From NCBI GenBank assembly GCA_016165875.1, contig JABBOT010000007.1:8341245-8405244 (forward strand): a DNA stretch of 64,000 nt. The letters run 5' to 3'. Each line of letters begins with the position of its first letter. The stretch's first letter is position 1. This DNA is from Acanthopleura granulata. Taxonomy: Eukaryota; Mollusca; Polyplacophora; Chitonida; Chitonidae. Positions 26,223-36,848 of this stretch are shown piece after piece. Made by a program: the position numbers and the translations under genes. The notes below the pieces were generated by a model. That model was not told where the DNA came from, did not search any database, and saw only the letters and a list, made by a program, of their open reading frames with translations.

Positions 26223-26292
26223 CGTGCACCACTGCTTGAGGCAGTAAGGCGGGAAACAAACAGCAATCATTCTATTTAGGTAACATTCAGAC
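26223..26292 (-). repeat. dispersed repeat, copy 2 (inverted partner at 11651)
   Basis: Reverse complement of the repeat at 11651-11719, with the identical GTGCACCACTGCTTGAGGCA core and the GAATGTTAC block at its far end. Confidence 0.65.
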
Positions 26293-27020
26293 TTTAGCGA
26301 TGAGTGAAGTTCACTTGTCTTATCTTGTCAGCCAGCGGCAACACCAATTCCTCATCCATCGCAGAAAGAGAAAAACGCCAGGAAGATGTAGTCTGATTTA
26401 TTCCAGCGTTCCTGGCTAAATGCAATATCTCGAACTCTCCATATGAGCAAAAATCTTGCTTCTGGGCATTTATTTCCGGGTTACACTTCATGCAGATCAG
26501 GGCGGAAAATTCTGCATTCTGGCCTCATGGCTCCTGCAATCTTTGCCGTTATATGCAGTCGGCGACCATGACGAGTCCAATGTTTGCTTTGGAAGTGCTG
26601 AAGCAACCCTTATATATAAATTACCACAGAGACATTTCATGTTGTTGATGCACTATAAATTTCCGCACTCATACATGTATCTTACATACACCGGTAGTTA
26701 AAATATGTCAGAATTTTGTCTGTTTTGGATAGAGGTGAAAACATTTCACCTAGGGTTACTATCCACCCCGCTTAAGGCTACAACAGTTCAAAAATGTAAA
26801 TGGTCCTAATGGTAGGTAGCCTTTTTTTTTATATCTACATATAATACGCACCCAAGCGCCATGTGCTGGTAGGAAATAGCGCTGCGCTGAAATCTGGGAA
26901 TTTATATCCTTTGGGGCTTAAGTTGAAATAATTTCACCTGATAAATATTCAATCAAAAATAAAAAAAATCAATAAAAATTCATCACATTGGATATTTGTA
27001 AGGGTAACACTAATCCGAAA

Positions 27021-27275
27021 GAGAAAAATGATAAACAAATGGCTTGTTCAACTCACTTCAAAGTCACTTGCAGTACAATTTGGGATGACAAGTACGTAAT
27101 CGCACAGAGAGGCAATGGGGGATTCAAACTCCAAAATAACGTCTCAGAAGAAATAAGAAGTGACGAAAGGCCGGCTCACAAAGTGCTGCAGTGTACGTAC
27201 AGAAAATTGGAGTACAGAGTGACGTATGTCGAATGGAGTCTAAGGAATACTATCCGATAACAATCCCACCAAAAA
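27021..27275. repeat. block delta, copy at 27 kb (related to 58.9-59.6 kb)
   Basis: GAGAAAAATGATAAACAAATGGCTTGTTCAACTC-like sequence at 27021-27054 matches 58904-58938 almost exactly. 27061-27275 matches 59351-59560 with indels (GACGTAATC, AGAGGCAA, CAACGTCTCA, GTCGAATGG). An open plus frame of 90 codons covers it (26988-27260), but the two copies do not share an uninterrupted frame on either strand. Confidence 0.55.
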
Positions 27276-27661
27276 TCCCCTTGAGTCGACTTGTGTAAAT
27301 ATGACTACGCGCTTGCAACGTCGTCCCTTATATTTACAGACTAACGTTAGGAACAGCTCCATTATATACATGTTCACAACACAGGTACATGTTTCCAGAA
27401 TGTACGCTCTATGTACAATGACATGAACTCGAAATCAAAATCTAGATCAAGGCCTGATCTGATTAAAATGTCAACAGAAAAAAAAATATACCACAATATT
27501 TTAAAGACGAGGTTCACAATATATACGACTTTCCAATTAATATATACAATTCCATACCTAGCTTCACCTCTTGAAATCGATGTTTCCATATACGTTTTTG
27601 TAATTAGCATAACGTGCATTAAATGTCCTTGTGTATGAATACCTAGGATCGGTTTACATTG

Positions 27662-27870
27662 AGTTTGGGTCAACAGGATAAGGTTTTCTGTAGAGTTGAT
27701 TCAACTCAGAAAATTACCATATCGACTGAGTCACTAAACACATGTTCGATGAGTCCTTTAATTTCTCTTGTAAGTCACCCAAACAATCAGACGAATCTTT
27801 AATGACTCGGTCAATCTAGTCATGATCAGTTATCCTTTTTTTCAGTCTGTTGACCCAAACCTGTCTTTCA
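27662..27870. mobile_element. MITE-like foldback element M1, copy 2
   Basis: The terminal inverted repeat GTTTGGGTCAACAG is perfect at both ends. The inner region matches copy 1 in reverse orientation (CTTTAATTTCTCTTGTAAGTCACCC, TCTTTAATGACT). It carries no coding sequence. Confidence 0.75.
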
Positions 27871-27934
27871 GTGAAGGGAACTGCGAAGTCCTTGCCTGAT
27901 ATCCCCGTGGGAAGAGTTCATAGTATAGGGGCAA

Positions 27935-28437
27935 TGTAATGTGCATTAAGTCTACAGCAAGCGAAATAAAATAGTATGATAATTGGCAAATAGTGACACG
28001 TAAGCTGTGAAAATACAGCCAATTTACCTCAGATTTCCAGAGATTCCTGTAGATGCTGTAAAAAATAGCAATGTAAACACCCCTTAATGTGTGGCTTAAG
28101 AAAAAGTTAGGTAAAAAAAATGCAGTGGTGTTGATTGCAATTTATCAAAGCACCATTGCCCTGTAAATGTGTGTAAATAGAGCGTGTGAGAAACGTCAAA
28201 GAGGATACATTAGACAAATGAGGCACTCCAACTCAGGGGAAGACACACAATCTGATCTACACGCACATGTAGAAATCAATACATAATGCAGAGGTTTGAC
28301 ACCTGTGTGAATTAGGCCTGTTCTGCTGCACAGGTGAATAAGCCAAATTGCCAATACTGTGACTAGGCACCATGAACAATTTCAAGAACATTTAGGCTGA
28401 TTGTTTTGTGCAGGAGAGTGAAGCATGGGTTTCCCGA
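27935..28437 (+). repeat. interspersed repeat R1, longest copy
   Basis: Its first half matches 18165-18462 and its second half matches 24780-25018 and 13232-13500, so it may be close to a complete unit. It begins about 65 bp after MITE M1 copy 2. No open frame or polymerase III head is seen. Confidence 0.55.
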
Positions 28438-28439
28438 CA

Positions 28440-29697
28440 ATGAGAGATGCCATTTTCGACACTATTCCAACAGGAGGAGACAGAAGGGCTGTTGGCATTT
28501 TCTTCACGAATTTATTGTTTATCAAACACTTTCCGTTTTTTCTCCCTGAGGCATTTTGAAAAAAAGTCATTCATGCACCTTATTGACACGTTTTTACTTA
28601 CATGCACTATGGGTCAGGGACAATTCTACGATGTTAGAGCAGAACTCATGATTAAGCATAACAATGTCGACAAACAAACTGGACTTTCCTTACATACTAC
28701 TGAGGGAAGGGTAGAGTTATTTTGCTTTTTATATAGTATGGTACCTCTATGTACAACCGGTTGATAGGCGTACATAAGGACACAAAAGCAAGCTGGTGTT
28801 ATTTTAGAGTCTTTCGTGGTTGTCACTTCAAGGAAATGGGTTGAAAAACAATTTTGACAAAATTTACTCGAACCGAAGAGATCAAAATGAAGCTTTGATT
28901 GGCTTCTATACCATCACAAACTATCATATCTCATTTGTAATGATCTGTCATGAGTTTTGACCATCCTTCCATTTTACACTTACAATCTAAATAATGGATG
29001 GCATTCATACTCTTGATAAGGCGTATATTTAAATTTGACAGCACTAGTGCATTTTAAACAGGGTTGAATGGTAAACTATAGGTAATAAATATGTCGACAC
29101 AGCCTTGCTCTGGCCGAACCCGCTAAATGCACTTCTTGTGTTTGAGTAAAATATTATTTACACGATGTTATAAGCGAATAAAAAAAAATTTGAACAAAAT
29201 ATTAGTTACACGATGTTATAACCGTGAAATAATTCTTTCATTATTAGCAAGTGATTGAAGAGGCGGTGTCAAATGCAGGTGAGCTTATTCATGACCCAAC
29301 ACGAAATGGGTTTACATCACCTTGAAATTGTTTTCTTTAATGTTTGGTGTGGACGCCATCTGAAAGGCATTACTTTATCAGAACAATTATGTCATTTTAC
29401 CGTACGCTTTCTCGAAATCTTAATAATTTCTTCTGGGACACTGTGTTTGTCAGACACCCAGTCACCCAAATGTTTCTGATGCATGAGTTACTGATGATTT
29501 TCGTCAACCTCAAGTTGCCACATTCTACACGTGTAACAATTACGTATGGAAAGCATCCCACAGCCTCTTAATTCCCGCCATTACCTAGAAGGCAAGTGCT
29601 ATTTTCGTGACCTTACACATGGAATTGCTACTTTGTCTTCCACCGTTCCCGTAGCACAGGGTTAATGCACCGTGTACAGTGGAGGTGCAATGTCAAG
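28440..29697. other. unrecognised sequence
   Basis: A direct repeat of about 27 bp (AAAATATT, then TTACACGATGTTATAA) occurs at 29147-29173 and 29195-29222. No gene is recognised. Confidence 0.4.
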
Positions 29698-29821
29698 TAT
29701 TGCATGTTACAGAGTGGAACATCGTGATTTTTCAGCTCGAAATAGTTGATGTACTGGGAGCACTAATCCCGATCTATCGAGAGCCGGCAAATTACGATGT
29801 TCCACTGGGCAACATGCAATA
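29698..29821. repeat. 124-bp foldback
   Basis: TATTGCATGTT...AGTGGAACATCGT at the left pairs with ACGATGTTCCACT...AACATGCAATA at the right over about 42 bp with few mismatches. A CTCGA/TCGAG pair continues inward. The loop is about 35 bp. Confidence 0.75.
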
Positions 29822-30811
29822 ATTGTTTTATTATATCGGATGACACACAACATGGCCTTAGATGTGACATCGGGTTGATTTCCTCTCCGCTTTATACAAC
29901 AGAAAGAAAAGACATATGAAGTAGTCTGAAAAGACTACACGGGAAATTTATTGCAAGTGCTCACAGCTTAGGGCGCGATCAAAAATGAAAGTGGTGCAGC
30001 CCGGTTTTGCGTGGTGCGCTCCATTTTTCGCTCAGATGACGTCACTGACTGCAAGGTCGCAAACTGCTGACACACACTTGACACAATTGTAACCAATTAG
30101 GGAAAGAGAAACGTACACTGCGGTTTAAGAAATGGAAGTGTAAGGCGTTAATGAAGGCAAAAGCATAGGGAACGTTTTGACATTCTGGTTAACACAGTTT
30201 CATTGAATTAGTATTCCTGGTGGATTGTTGAGAGGATTGAGTATCTCCGTCGTGTCAGTAATGTGAAAGGCGACCTAAAAATGAAAACCCTTGAGAGACT
30301 GTGTAAAAACTGAATTGCAGTGATAGATCATGTCAGTCCTTATGTTTCTGTATGTAAGAAAAGCCATGATTTATTCAGTTTCTACTGTACTCAGAAGAAG
30401 ATAGTAATTCAAACATCAAACATGCTGGTGTTTTTTCGTTTCCTTGAGTCCAATCCTTGTCGTGTTCCCATGCGCTAAAGTGTAACCGATATCTCTGTTT
30501 TGGCCTGCCTGCTATAAAATACATGAAACCCAACACAACAACTCTGACTGGGGACGCCTTTATATCCTTCGTTCGCAAAAATTTAATGTTCACCAAAAGT
30601 CTTGCGGGTGATAAAATCTTTTGGGCGATCGCCATTTTGTTCCATATAAAGAAGAGTTAACCAAACGCTTTTACCGACATCTGTCGTAAAGTAGTAGTTT
30701 TCTTATTGTTTTAACCAGTTTTCTCAGTAGCCACTAACTTAACTCGCCCGTATAGCAGAGTGAGTTAAGATTCAGGCGCCTTACACTAAGACTGATAAGG
30801 ATCTGAACCCA
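29822..30811. other. unrecognised sequence
   Basis: No gene or repeat is recognised; overlapping frames of 67-86 codons have no domain support. Confidence 0.35.
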
Positions 30812-31321
30812 TTAACTGCTTTGCAGATACATGAACGTAGCAGCTACTGAACTTTCCGGAATGCGTAGAGACTTATCCCCGCTCTTGGTCTCATCGTTGA
30901 TTCTTGAAATCACTAACCCTTCGCCCTGACAAGTAATAACATCAGAGAATACGTTTAATGTGTAGTTTACTATCTTCATGTATATATGACGACTTTCTGG
31001 TTGATCAGGTTCTACCTTAGATCCACAATTCTGAAAACTCTGACAGCACATGTGTTTGTAAGTAGATGTACATGCATAATCGTGACAATTGATTAAATAG
31101 TCAAAGTGCGAGGCTGTTAAAACAACCCAGATGACGCTGGTAACGTGATTATTGGTGTGTTCCAGGTCAATGCTGATCCAATTTCCACCACTTCTAGACG
31201 CATAATTTACATTTGTGAAGAAGAGCAAAAAGGCAAATATATTAGAACCTTCAGGAAAACATGTAGGACTGTCTGTATTCGGTACTGAGTTTCGCCCGGA
31301 GAGGAAACAGACATCAATGAC
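30812..31321 (-). CDS. possible exon with a galactose-binding (F5/8C-like) fold
   Basis: The minus-strand frame is open for 169 codons without an ATG at its start, so it would be an internal or last exon, or a relic. Its middle reads SGGNWISIDLEHTNNHVTSVIW, like the WWxVDL...ITxV core of F5/8 type C and fucolectin-like domains. Later come a CGS, a VITCQGEGLVISRINDE stretch like the usual ITC...GRYVxIxR strand, and SLRIPE near the end, where these domains have LxLCEVxV. Such domains bind sugars or surfaces in secreted proteins. The match is by eye and distant, and the usual terminal cysteine is not clear. A decayed copy or chance similarity is quite possible. Confidence 0.3.
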   Translation of the reverse strand, partial: VIDVCFLSGRNSVPNTDSPTCFPEGSNIFAFLLFFTNVNYASRSGGNWISIDLEHTNNHVTSVIWVVLTASHFDYLINCHDYACTSTYKHMCCQSFQNCGSKVEPDQPESRHIYMKIVNYTLNVFSDVITCQGEGLVISRINDETKSGDKSLRIPESSVAATFMYLQSS

Positions 31322-33146
31322 TCAACGCAGTGAACCATTAAGAGATTCAAGTCCAGAAACAGTTGCCTGCGCAGACCTGTAAATCTGGTGCAGCATTTCT
31401 CACAAATAAGCCTCATATTCCTCTAATAGGGTTGCGTCATAGAAATGTTGTGTCATGATTTTTCAAACAGGGGAGCAATTAGTGGCAAAACATCTGGCCA
31501 TTGTCTGAATAAGAGAACATCAACTCGTTTCGAGTACCTTGAAAACATATCTTCTAAAATCTGTAGATGGACACCATTAGCACCCGTCTAGTCTTACAAG
31601 TTTACACTTCATCCTGCTTTTTCTCTATTGGAAATAACGGAAACGACAAATTGACGGAAAGAACAAAATGACGGAATGTTAAGAGAAAAATAAGCGTCAG
31701 ATATCCTGTAACTTGTTTAAGTGGCATTTAGAAGCTGGGATGGAAGTACACTGGAACATATCTTTCTTATGGATATACAAATTCTTGGTTTATTATCACG
31801 ACGTTTCGATGTAGATACTAACATCGTTATCAAGTGAGTAACACTTGTGTCAAGTAGGCGCTCATATACAAAGTGTTTTTTGACTGGCTAATTAAGTCGG
31901 AGTTTGTGATAGTATCACGGGCCCCATGATAATTAACCAATGAAACGTACGAATTTGGCATCCAAGTTCCACTACACAGCTTTCCTATTAGTCATTCAGA
32001 GGAGTTTTATAAATAGTAACAGGAAGAGTTAATAAAAAAAATCCTTTCTTCTGAGCGTTGAAGAAAAATAATTTTTCACTGCAGTTCTCACCATGAGGAG
32101 TAAAAAAATTCTTTTTCAAATTTTGTTTACAAAAGACAGTTTTTTCTCCGCAATTGTACCGTCTTATGAAATTGTCTTTTTATACTGACATGAAATTCTT
32201 AGACAAAAAACATGTGAAAATGTAAAGTATGCCAAGCAGACCAGCAGATGGATCTTCTTGTGTGGGACTATAGACCAGAATTGGCCTTGGTAAAACCGCC
32301 CTTGATTCACCAATATTACTTTGTTTGTGTCCTTAAAATCTGTGCTGTGCAATACTGGTCTTCTTCAGCAAGATGTATAAATTACTGTATGCCACTCATT
32401 ACCGCCCGGTGGGAACCCCAGAGGATTACAGAAAGTAGTTGTCCTGGTGTGGCATCACAGCCTTGAATAATAGCAACTGTTCATTCACTCTCATCTAGAA
32501 GGTTGTCAAGCACACAGAGATCTGTCACCTTAGTGTGTGGTATACAAAACACTACAAGAAAGCAATCCGCAAGTCGATGTTTGTGTTTGAATATTTAATT
32601 ACTCATTACTCATTGCTCTCTATCTCCATACTCCATAGCTCCTATATTTCACTTTTTCTATGTCGGCAGCTTTAAGATGTGTGTATCCTGCCAAACAACA
32701 GCAATTCCCAGATCTTAAGTGCAAGAATAACAGCAATATTGTAGTATTTATTCATTCATTAATTTCACCTGTTGTTATCAGGGTTAAAGATGACCTCCTA
32801 GAACAATTAGGTCAATTTGTGACCGTAATATTATGGTAAGATTTTTAATATGACGGACAAATTTTAAATATGTTGGCATTTTTCAACATGACAGCCAAAC
32901 TGATTGCGACCTTCATATCTTGGTTTCCATTAAAGTGAAATACAAGGCATGTTCTAAGTTAACTTTGCCGAAAAGTTTGCACAATACCATGTTCATTTCG
33001 GTGGAGTACTAATACAACCGCGGAAACTGATATTTGACCGTACTCCATCGACTGGCATGAAACGCAGCAATTCTGTCCAGGTTGTGACGTGATTGTTCCA
33101 AGCGCGGAAACCTTGTTACATGAGACTGTTGCAACCTGCCAGGGTT
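31322..33146. other. unrecognised sequence with a retroelement-like motif
   Basis: CACGACGTTTCGATGTAG...ATCGTTATCAAGTGAG at about 31797-31842 resembles the GACGTTTCG...TTATCAAG end motif seen in some Penelope-like elements. No reverse transcriptase is attached. Nothing else is recognised. Confidence 0.3.
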
Positions 33147-33164
33147 GTCTTTGTAACTTAAGTG

Positions 33165-33195
<31 letters not shown>

Positions 33196-33210
33196 TTAAG
33201 TTACAAAGAC
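33147..33210. repeat. perfect 64-bp palindrome around a TA tract
   Basis: GTCTTTGTAACTTAAGTGT is mirrored exactly by ACACTTAAGTTACAAAGAC, with a (TA)n/(AC) centre between. A second (AT)n tract follows at 33211-33224. It would form a strong hairpin or cruciform. Confidence 0.85.
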
Positions 33211-33224
33211 ATATATATATATAT

Positions 33225-35824
33225 CAATTTATAACGTGCAATGATGCAGAAACTTATTACCGCGACAACACAATGGTCTGGAAATAATTTGCAGCAATGT
33301 TCAACCAAGTACTTGTTATAATTAAAATAAAGAAAATTAAAACAGTGTGCTGTCACATGTGCTATTACATGTTACATTGGCAGACAGCTCAGTACATTCA
33401 CGTCACACAAAATAAACAGCTGGTATCCCCTGTCTCTCTGATTGGTGAATCCATCGTTAGCTTAAAAGCATGGGCGCCTTCAGATCTACAGCCGGCAGCA
33501 CAATACTCCATACTTCAAACGAAGATAATCCAGCACCGAATTCATACAATTTCAAACAACTTTTTGCATTCAAGAATTAATTTCATAATCTTTTTAATGA
33601 GCGGTGCCTCTCAAAAGATATCTTTCACTTTAACCATGCAATCTGCAGGAACTACGCCAAAGCCAGATAAAGTTTATTAAACACAGTGGCATGCAAACGA
33701 TGTACAAAATGTTCATACGTACTGTTGGCAGCTATCTTGGAATATGGCTGCCATAACTGTTACATAAAAAATCTGAGATGGCCCTATGTTCAAAAGTCTT
33801 CCATTTACCATAGTCTGCCATAGTGCTAATTGTCGTGCTTCTATCACAAAAGACACAATTGTCCCATACATCTTATCTATCTGCCATGTTATAAACAATA
33901 TTTTCAGAATTCTTTCCTGAAAAATCCTTTTCAGGAGAATGCTGGTCACAGAAATTACGACCAGACGTCTGCGTTATTATTTCATGCAAACTAGTGGGTC
34001 AAGGGGTTTGGGCAGAGCCGCATCTGTCCGTCATCAAACAGAGACTCTTTCTCTTTCATTTCTGTCGTCATGGTCAATTTTTGTTTTATTTTTGGCCGTG
34101 TGTTGTAGCTTAATTTACATACTTACGTAGTTATTTGAAGCTACCTAATCAAACTTGGCAGAAATTGTGCTGACTCTCTAGATAATCGTTGTGACTCCAT
34201 ACTCAGGCTCGTCGATTAAAAAGTAATTTGCATTACAATTTTCCTCTAAGGATCGAAATCTCTTTATGGACTCTAATTTCGGTCAAATATATACGCTGTT
34301 GACTCAATTTGGGTTTTCCATCTAACGACAATAACCAAGTTTAACTGCCAATTAACGTTAAAATCCGTTCTATTCTTGAAAAAAATAGCTATTCATGACA
34401 AGGTTCCCAGAAGATCTATAGTCAACATAGTTTGTTGAATACAAAAGAAAATCTACGCAAAGAAGCCTGAGGCAAGGGATATAAAGTTGTCATAGCTTTG
34501 CCAGCGTATTACTGTAAATTTTTGTAATTAAAGTATAACTCTAAAATTTCTAAATATGGATGAACGGGAGCTGCATATCCGTAATAAAGTATAGATGGAG
34601 TTAAACCATTGGCTACCATTGGCTTTATTTCGTGTACCCATAAGTGCATTGACCAACGTGGTCGCTTGGTGGAATCCTACTCTCGCTCCCTCGGTAGCGG
34701 GTTTTACGTCAAAGGGCCGGTGAAATACTTGTCAAAGCGAGGTAAGTTTACTCCTATTGCCATTTATCACCACTCAGAGAAAATCCTGATGGTTGAATTG
34801 GTTGAACTGCTCAACATACCAGTCCGAATGTGATTCCGGGGGTACATTTGCGTCCGATTGTATCCTCGGAGTCAAGACAAAACGCTCCGACGCAAAATGT
34901 AAACAAAAAAGGAGATAATTTTGCGCGGGGAAAAGCAACTTTTTGTCGTCTGCTTTAATCACGTCAAACTTCGGACAAAGGTTCTTGCGCCTCCCCCTAT
35001 TAGGAAGAATCTTGCAGAAATAGTAAGTGATATTCCGATAAGTACGATAGAATCAAATGAGCATGCAGCTTTGCTGCAGTAACTGGTCCTGACCTACCGT
35101 ACAGAAAAGTGCAGCTAGAAGGTTTTCCCGTTTCTTCCTGAAAAATGAGATGAATTCCTATAACGCGTATCTTACCTGGAGGTCCAAAAACAGGATGGAG
35201 CACTGTGTAAACTCTTTGAATGGTTTGTTCATACACATTTAAATCACAAAACTTCTGTGCTCGGACACAGATGTCGGAGGAGATAATCAGTTTCATTTCT
35301 GGCCAGTTTACATGCGTATGTGTTGGTGAGCTTCCCAATCCTGGCATAGACGAAAACTGAACGGGACAAGATTTCTCCTGCCATACCATTCATGCACACC
35401 ACCATTCAAATCGACAATTTTTCTGTCTAGAAAGGAATCACCAGAATAACATCCACAACGATCTGCTGTCGTCTAATGTTTGCCCCTTTCATAAGACTGC
35501 AGCTCACCCCGACCTTGACTTTGGCCTAAATCAGCTATTCAGCCGTAACTGCGTGCACACCAAGGTCACAGTAACCATCTTGACAATTCTGATGTTTGAT
35601 AAACAGTACAATGCAGTCACTGAACACAAATATTATTTGAAAACAAGACCTAGAGCCTTCCTTGAACATCGGAAGTCACTGACCTTACCGACACGGACGG
35701 TAAAGATTCAGATAGTTTTACCAAGGGAGATAACTCACGAAGGCAATTATATGGCTTGGCCTGAAAAGCGTGGATAGCTTAAAGTTTTACGTTTGAGAAA
35801 TGCTCTTCATGGTGATAAATTTGT
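33225..35824. other. unrecognised sequence
   Basis: An imperfect hairpin lies at about 34851-34900 (ACATTTGCGTC with GACGCAAAATGT). Strong splice-donor-like words occur at about 34740 (+, GAG|GTAAGT) and about 35175 (-, CAG|GTAAGA), each at the end of an open frame, but no protein family is recognised. Confidence 0.35.
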
Positions 35825-35964
35825 TATGTGACGGTCTTGACGGTCTGGTGATATAGGGGTGGGTATTTAGCTTCGGCCGTTAATATTTTTCAATGGCTTC
35901 GCCGATATTATTGTCTACCTCAGCCAAATATCTACCCATATACACCAGGAAGATCGTCACATAG
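35825..35964. repeat. 140-bp foldback
   Basis: Arms of about 50-60 bp: TATGTGACGGTCTT...CTGGTGATAT...GGGT.GGTATTT on the left pair with AAATATCTACCCATATACACCAG...AAGATCGTCACATA on the right. A short loop near 35890-35915 holds repeated AATATT and TTCGCC/GGC words. A tail fragment (GGCGTTAAACACCAATCAAATAAAT) of an S1-type SINE follows at 36003-36030. Confidence 0.7.
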
Positions 35965-36002
35965 CTAATAGTTTGTGTAGGATAAACATTTAATGATCAT
36001 GG

Positions 36003-36030
36003 CGTTAAACACCAATCAAATAAATATATA
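36003..36030 (+). mobile_element. SINE family S1, tail-only fragment
   Basis: GGCGTTAAACACCAATC followed by AAATAAATATA matches only the last ~28 bp of S1. Confidence 0.55.
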
Positions 36031-36637
36031 CTGAAATGTAATACAGCTCGTGGATTGTGTTTGTCATGCTCTGAGGGTCATAAAAAGGCATCTTTTATGA
36101 GAGCAAACGTTCCTTTGAAAGTCGTTTAAGTGCTTTGCTATTACTTTGTGCGGACTATGCGAACATGCGGTATAGGCGCAAGAGAAAATCAGGCCTCTCA
36201 ATAGCGTTCGTTGAAAGGTAATTTCAGAGTAATAGCTCACGAGCGCTAATTACCTCATTTGTTCCAAGCGTGTCAGTAATGATTCCACACTCATAAAAAT
36301 TCACCATTTTGCCCTCTTCTTTAAACTAAGAAACATCTACAGTTTTGCTGCTCCTAATTAACCGTCAACTCAAGAAATTCAGTATTTTCCGAAAGAAAAA
36401 ATAAGGTAACCTGTAAAGTCTGTTTCGCTGCCTTCTGGTTTAATGAATGCATTGGAAAAAATTAAATTACTGTTCATTTACATTTGGTACTGAGGTAAAG
36501 GTAGTTTAAAACAATTTTTTTCTGCCTTAATTGTTTCCAGATATTCCAGACCCGCAAAGAGAATAGTATAAGGTGATCTTGATTGCATGAATTTGATTGC
36601 AAATGCGCTGAGTTATTTATCATATGTTTTTTATTTA
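36031..36637. other. unrecognised sequence
   Basis: No gene or repeat is recognised. Confidence 0.35.
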
Positions 36638-36848
36638 TTTTATTTGATTTGTGTTTTATGCCGTATTCAAAAATATTTCACTTGTATGCCAGCGGCTAGC
36701 ATTATGGTTGCTGGCGGATCTTTCCCATGAGCGGCTGGAGAGGAAGCCAGCTTGAGCTGGGCTTGAACTCATAGCAACCGCATTAGAGAGAGGCCCCTGG
36801 GTCACTACGCTGTACTTGCCCGCTATCCAAATGAGTCACGGAGACCAA
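36638..36848 (-). mobile_element. SINE family S1 with internal deletion
   Basis: The head (GGTCTCCGTGACTC), the CAATGCGGTTGCTATGAGTTCAAGCCC-like region and the tail are present on the minus strand. The CTGCGGATGGTCGTGGGTTTCC...CTCCCAC middle is missing. Confidence 0.85.

Noticed and set aside
27061..27275. Firm call of a plus- or minus-strand exon for block delta
   Set aside because: Codon-position differences between the two copies do not favour either strand, and indels break both frames.
33297..33680. 127-codon plus-strand open frame
   Set aside because: No domain or conserved pattern; no repeat copy for comparison.
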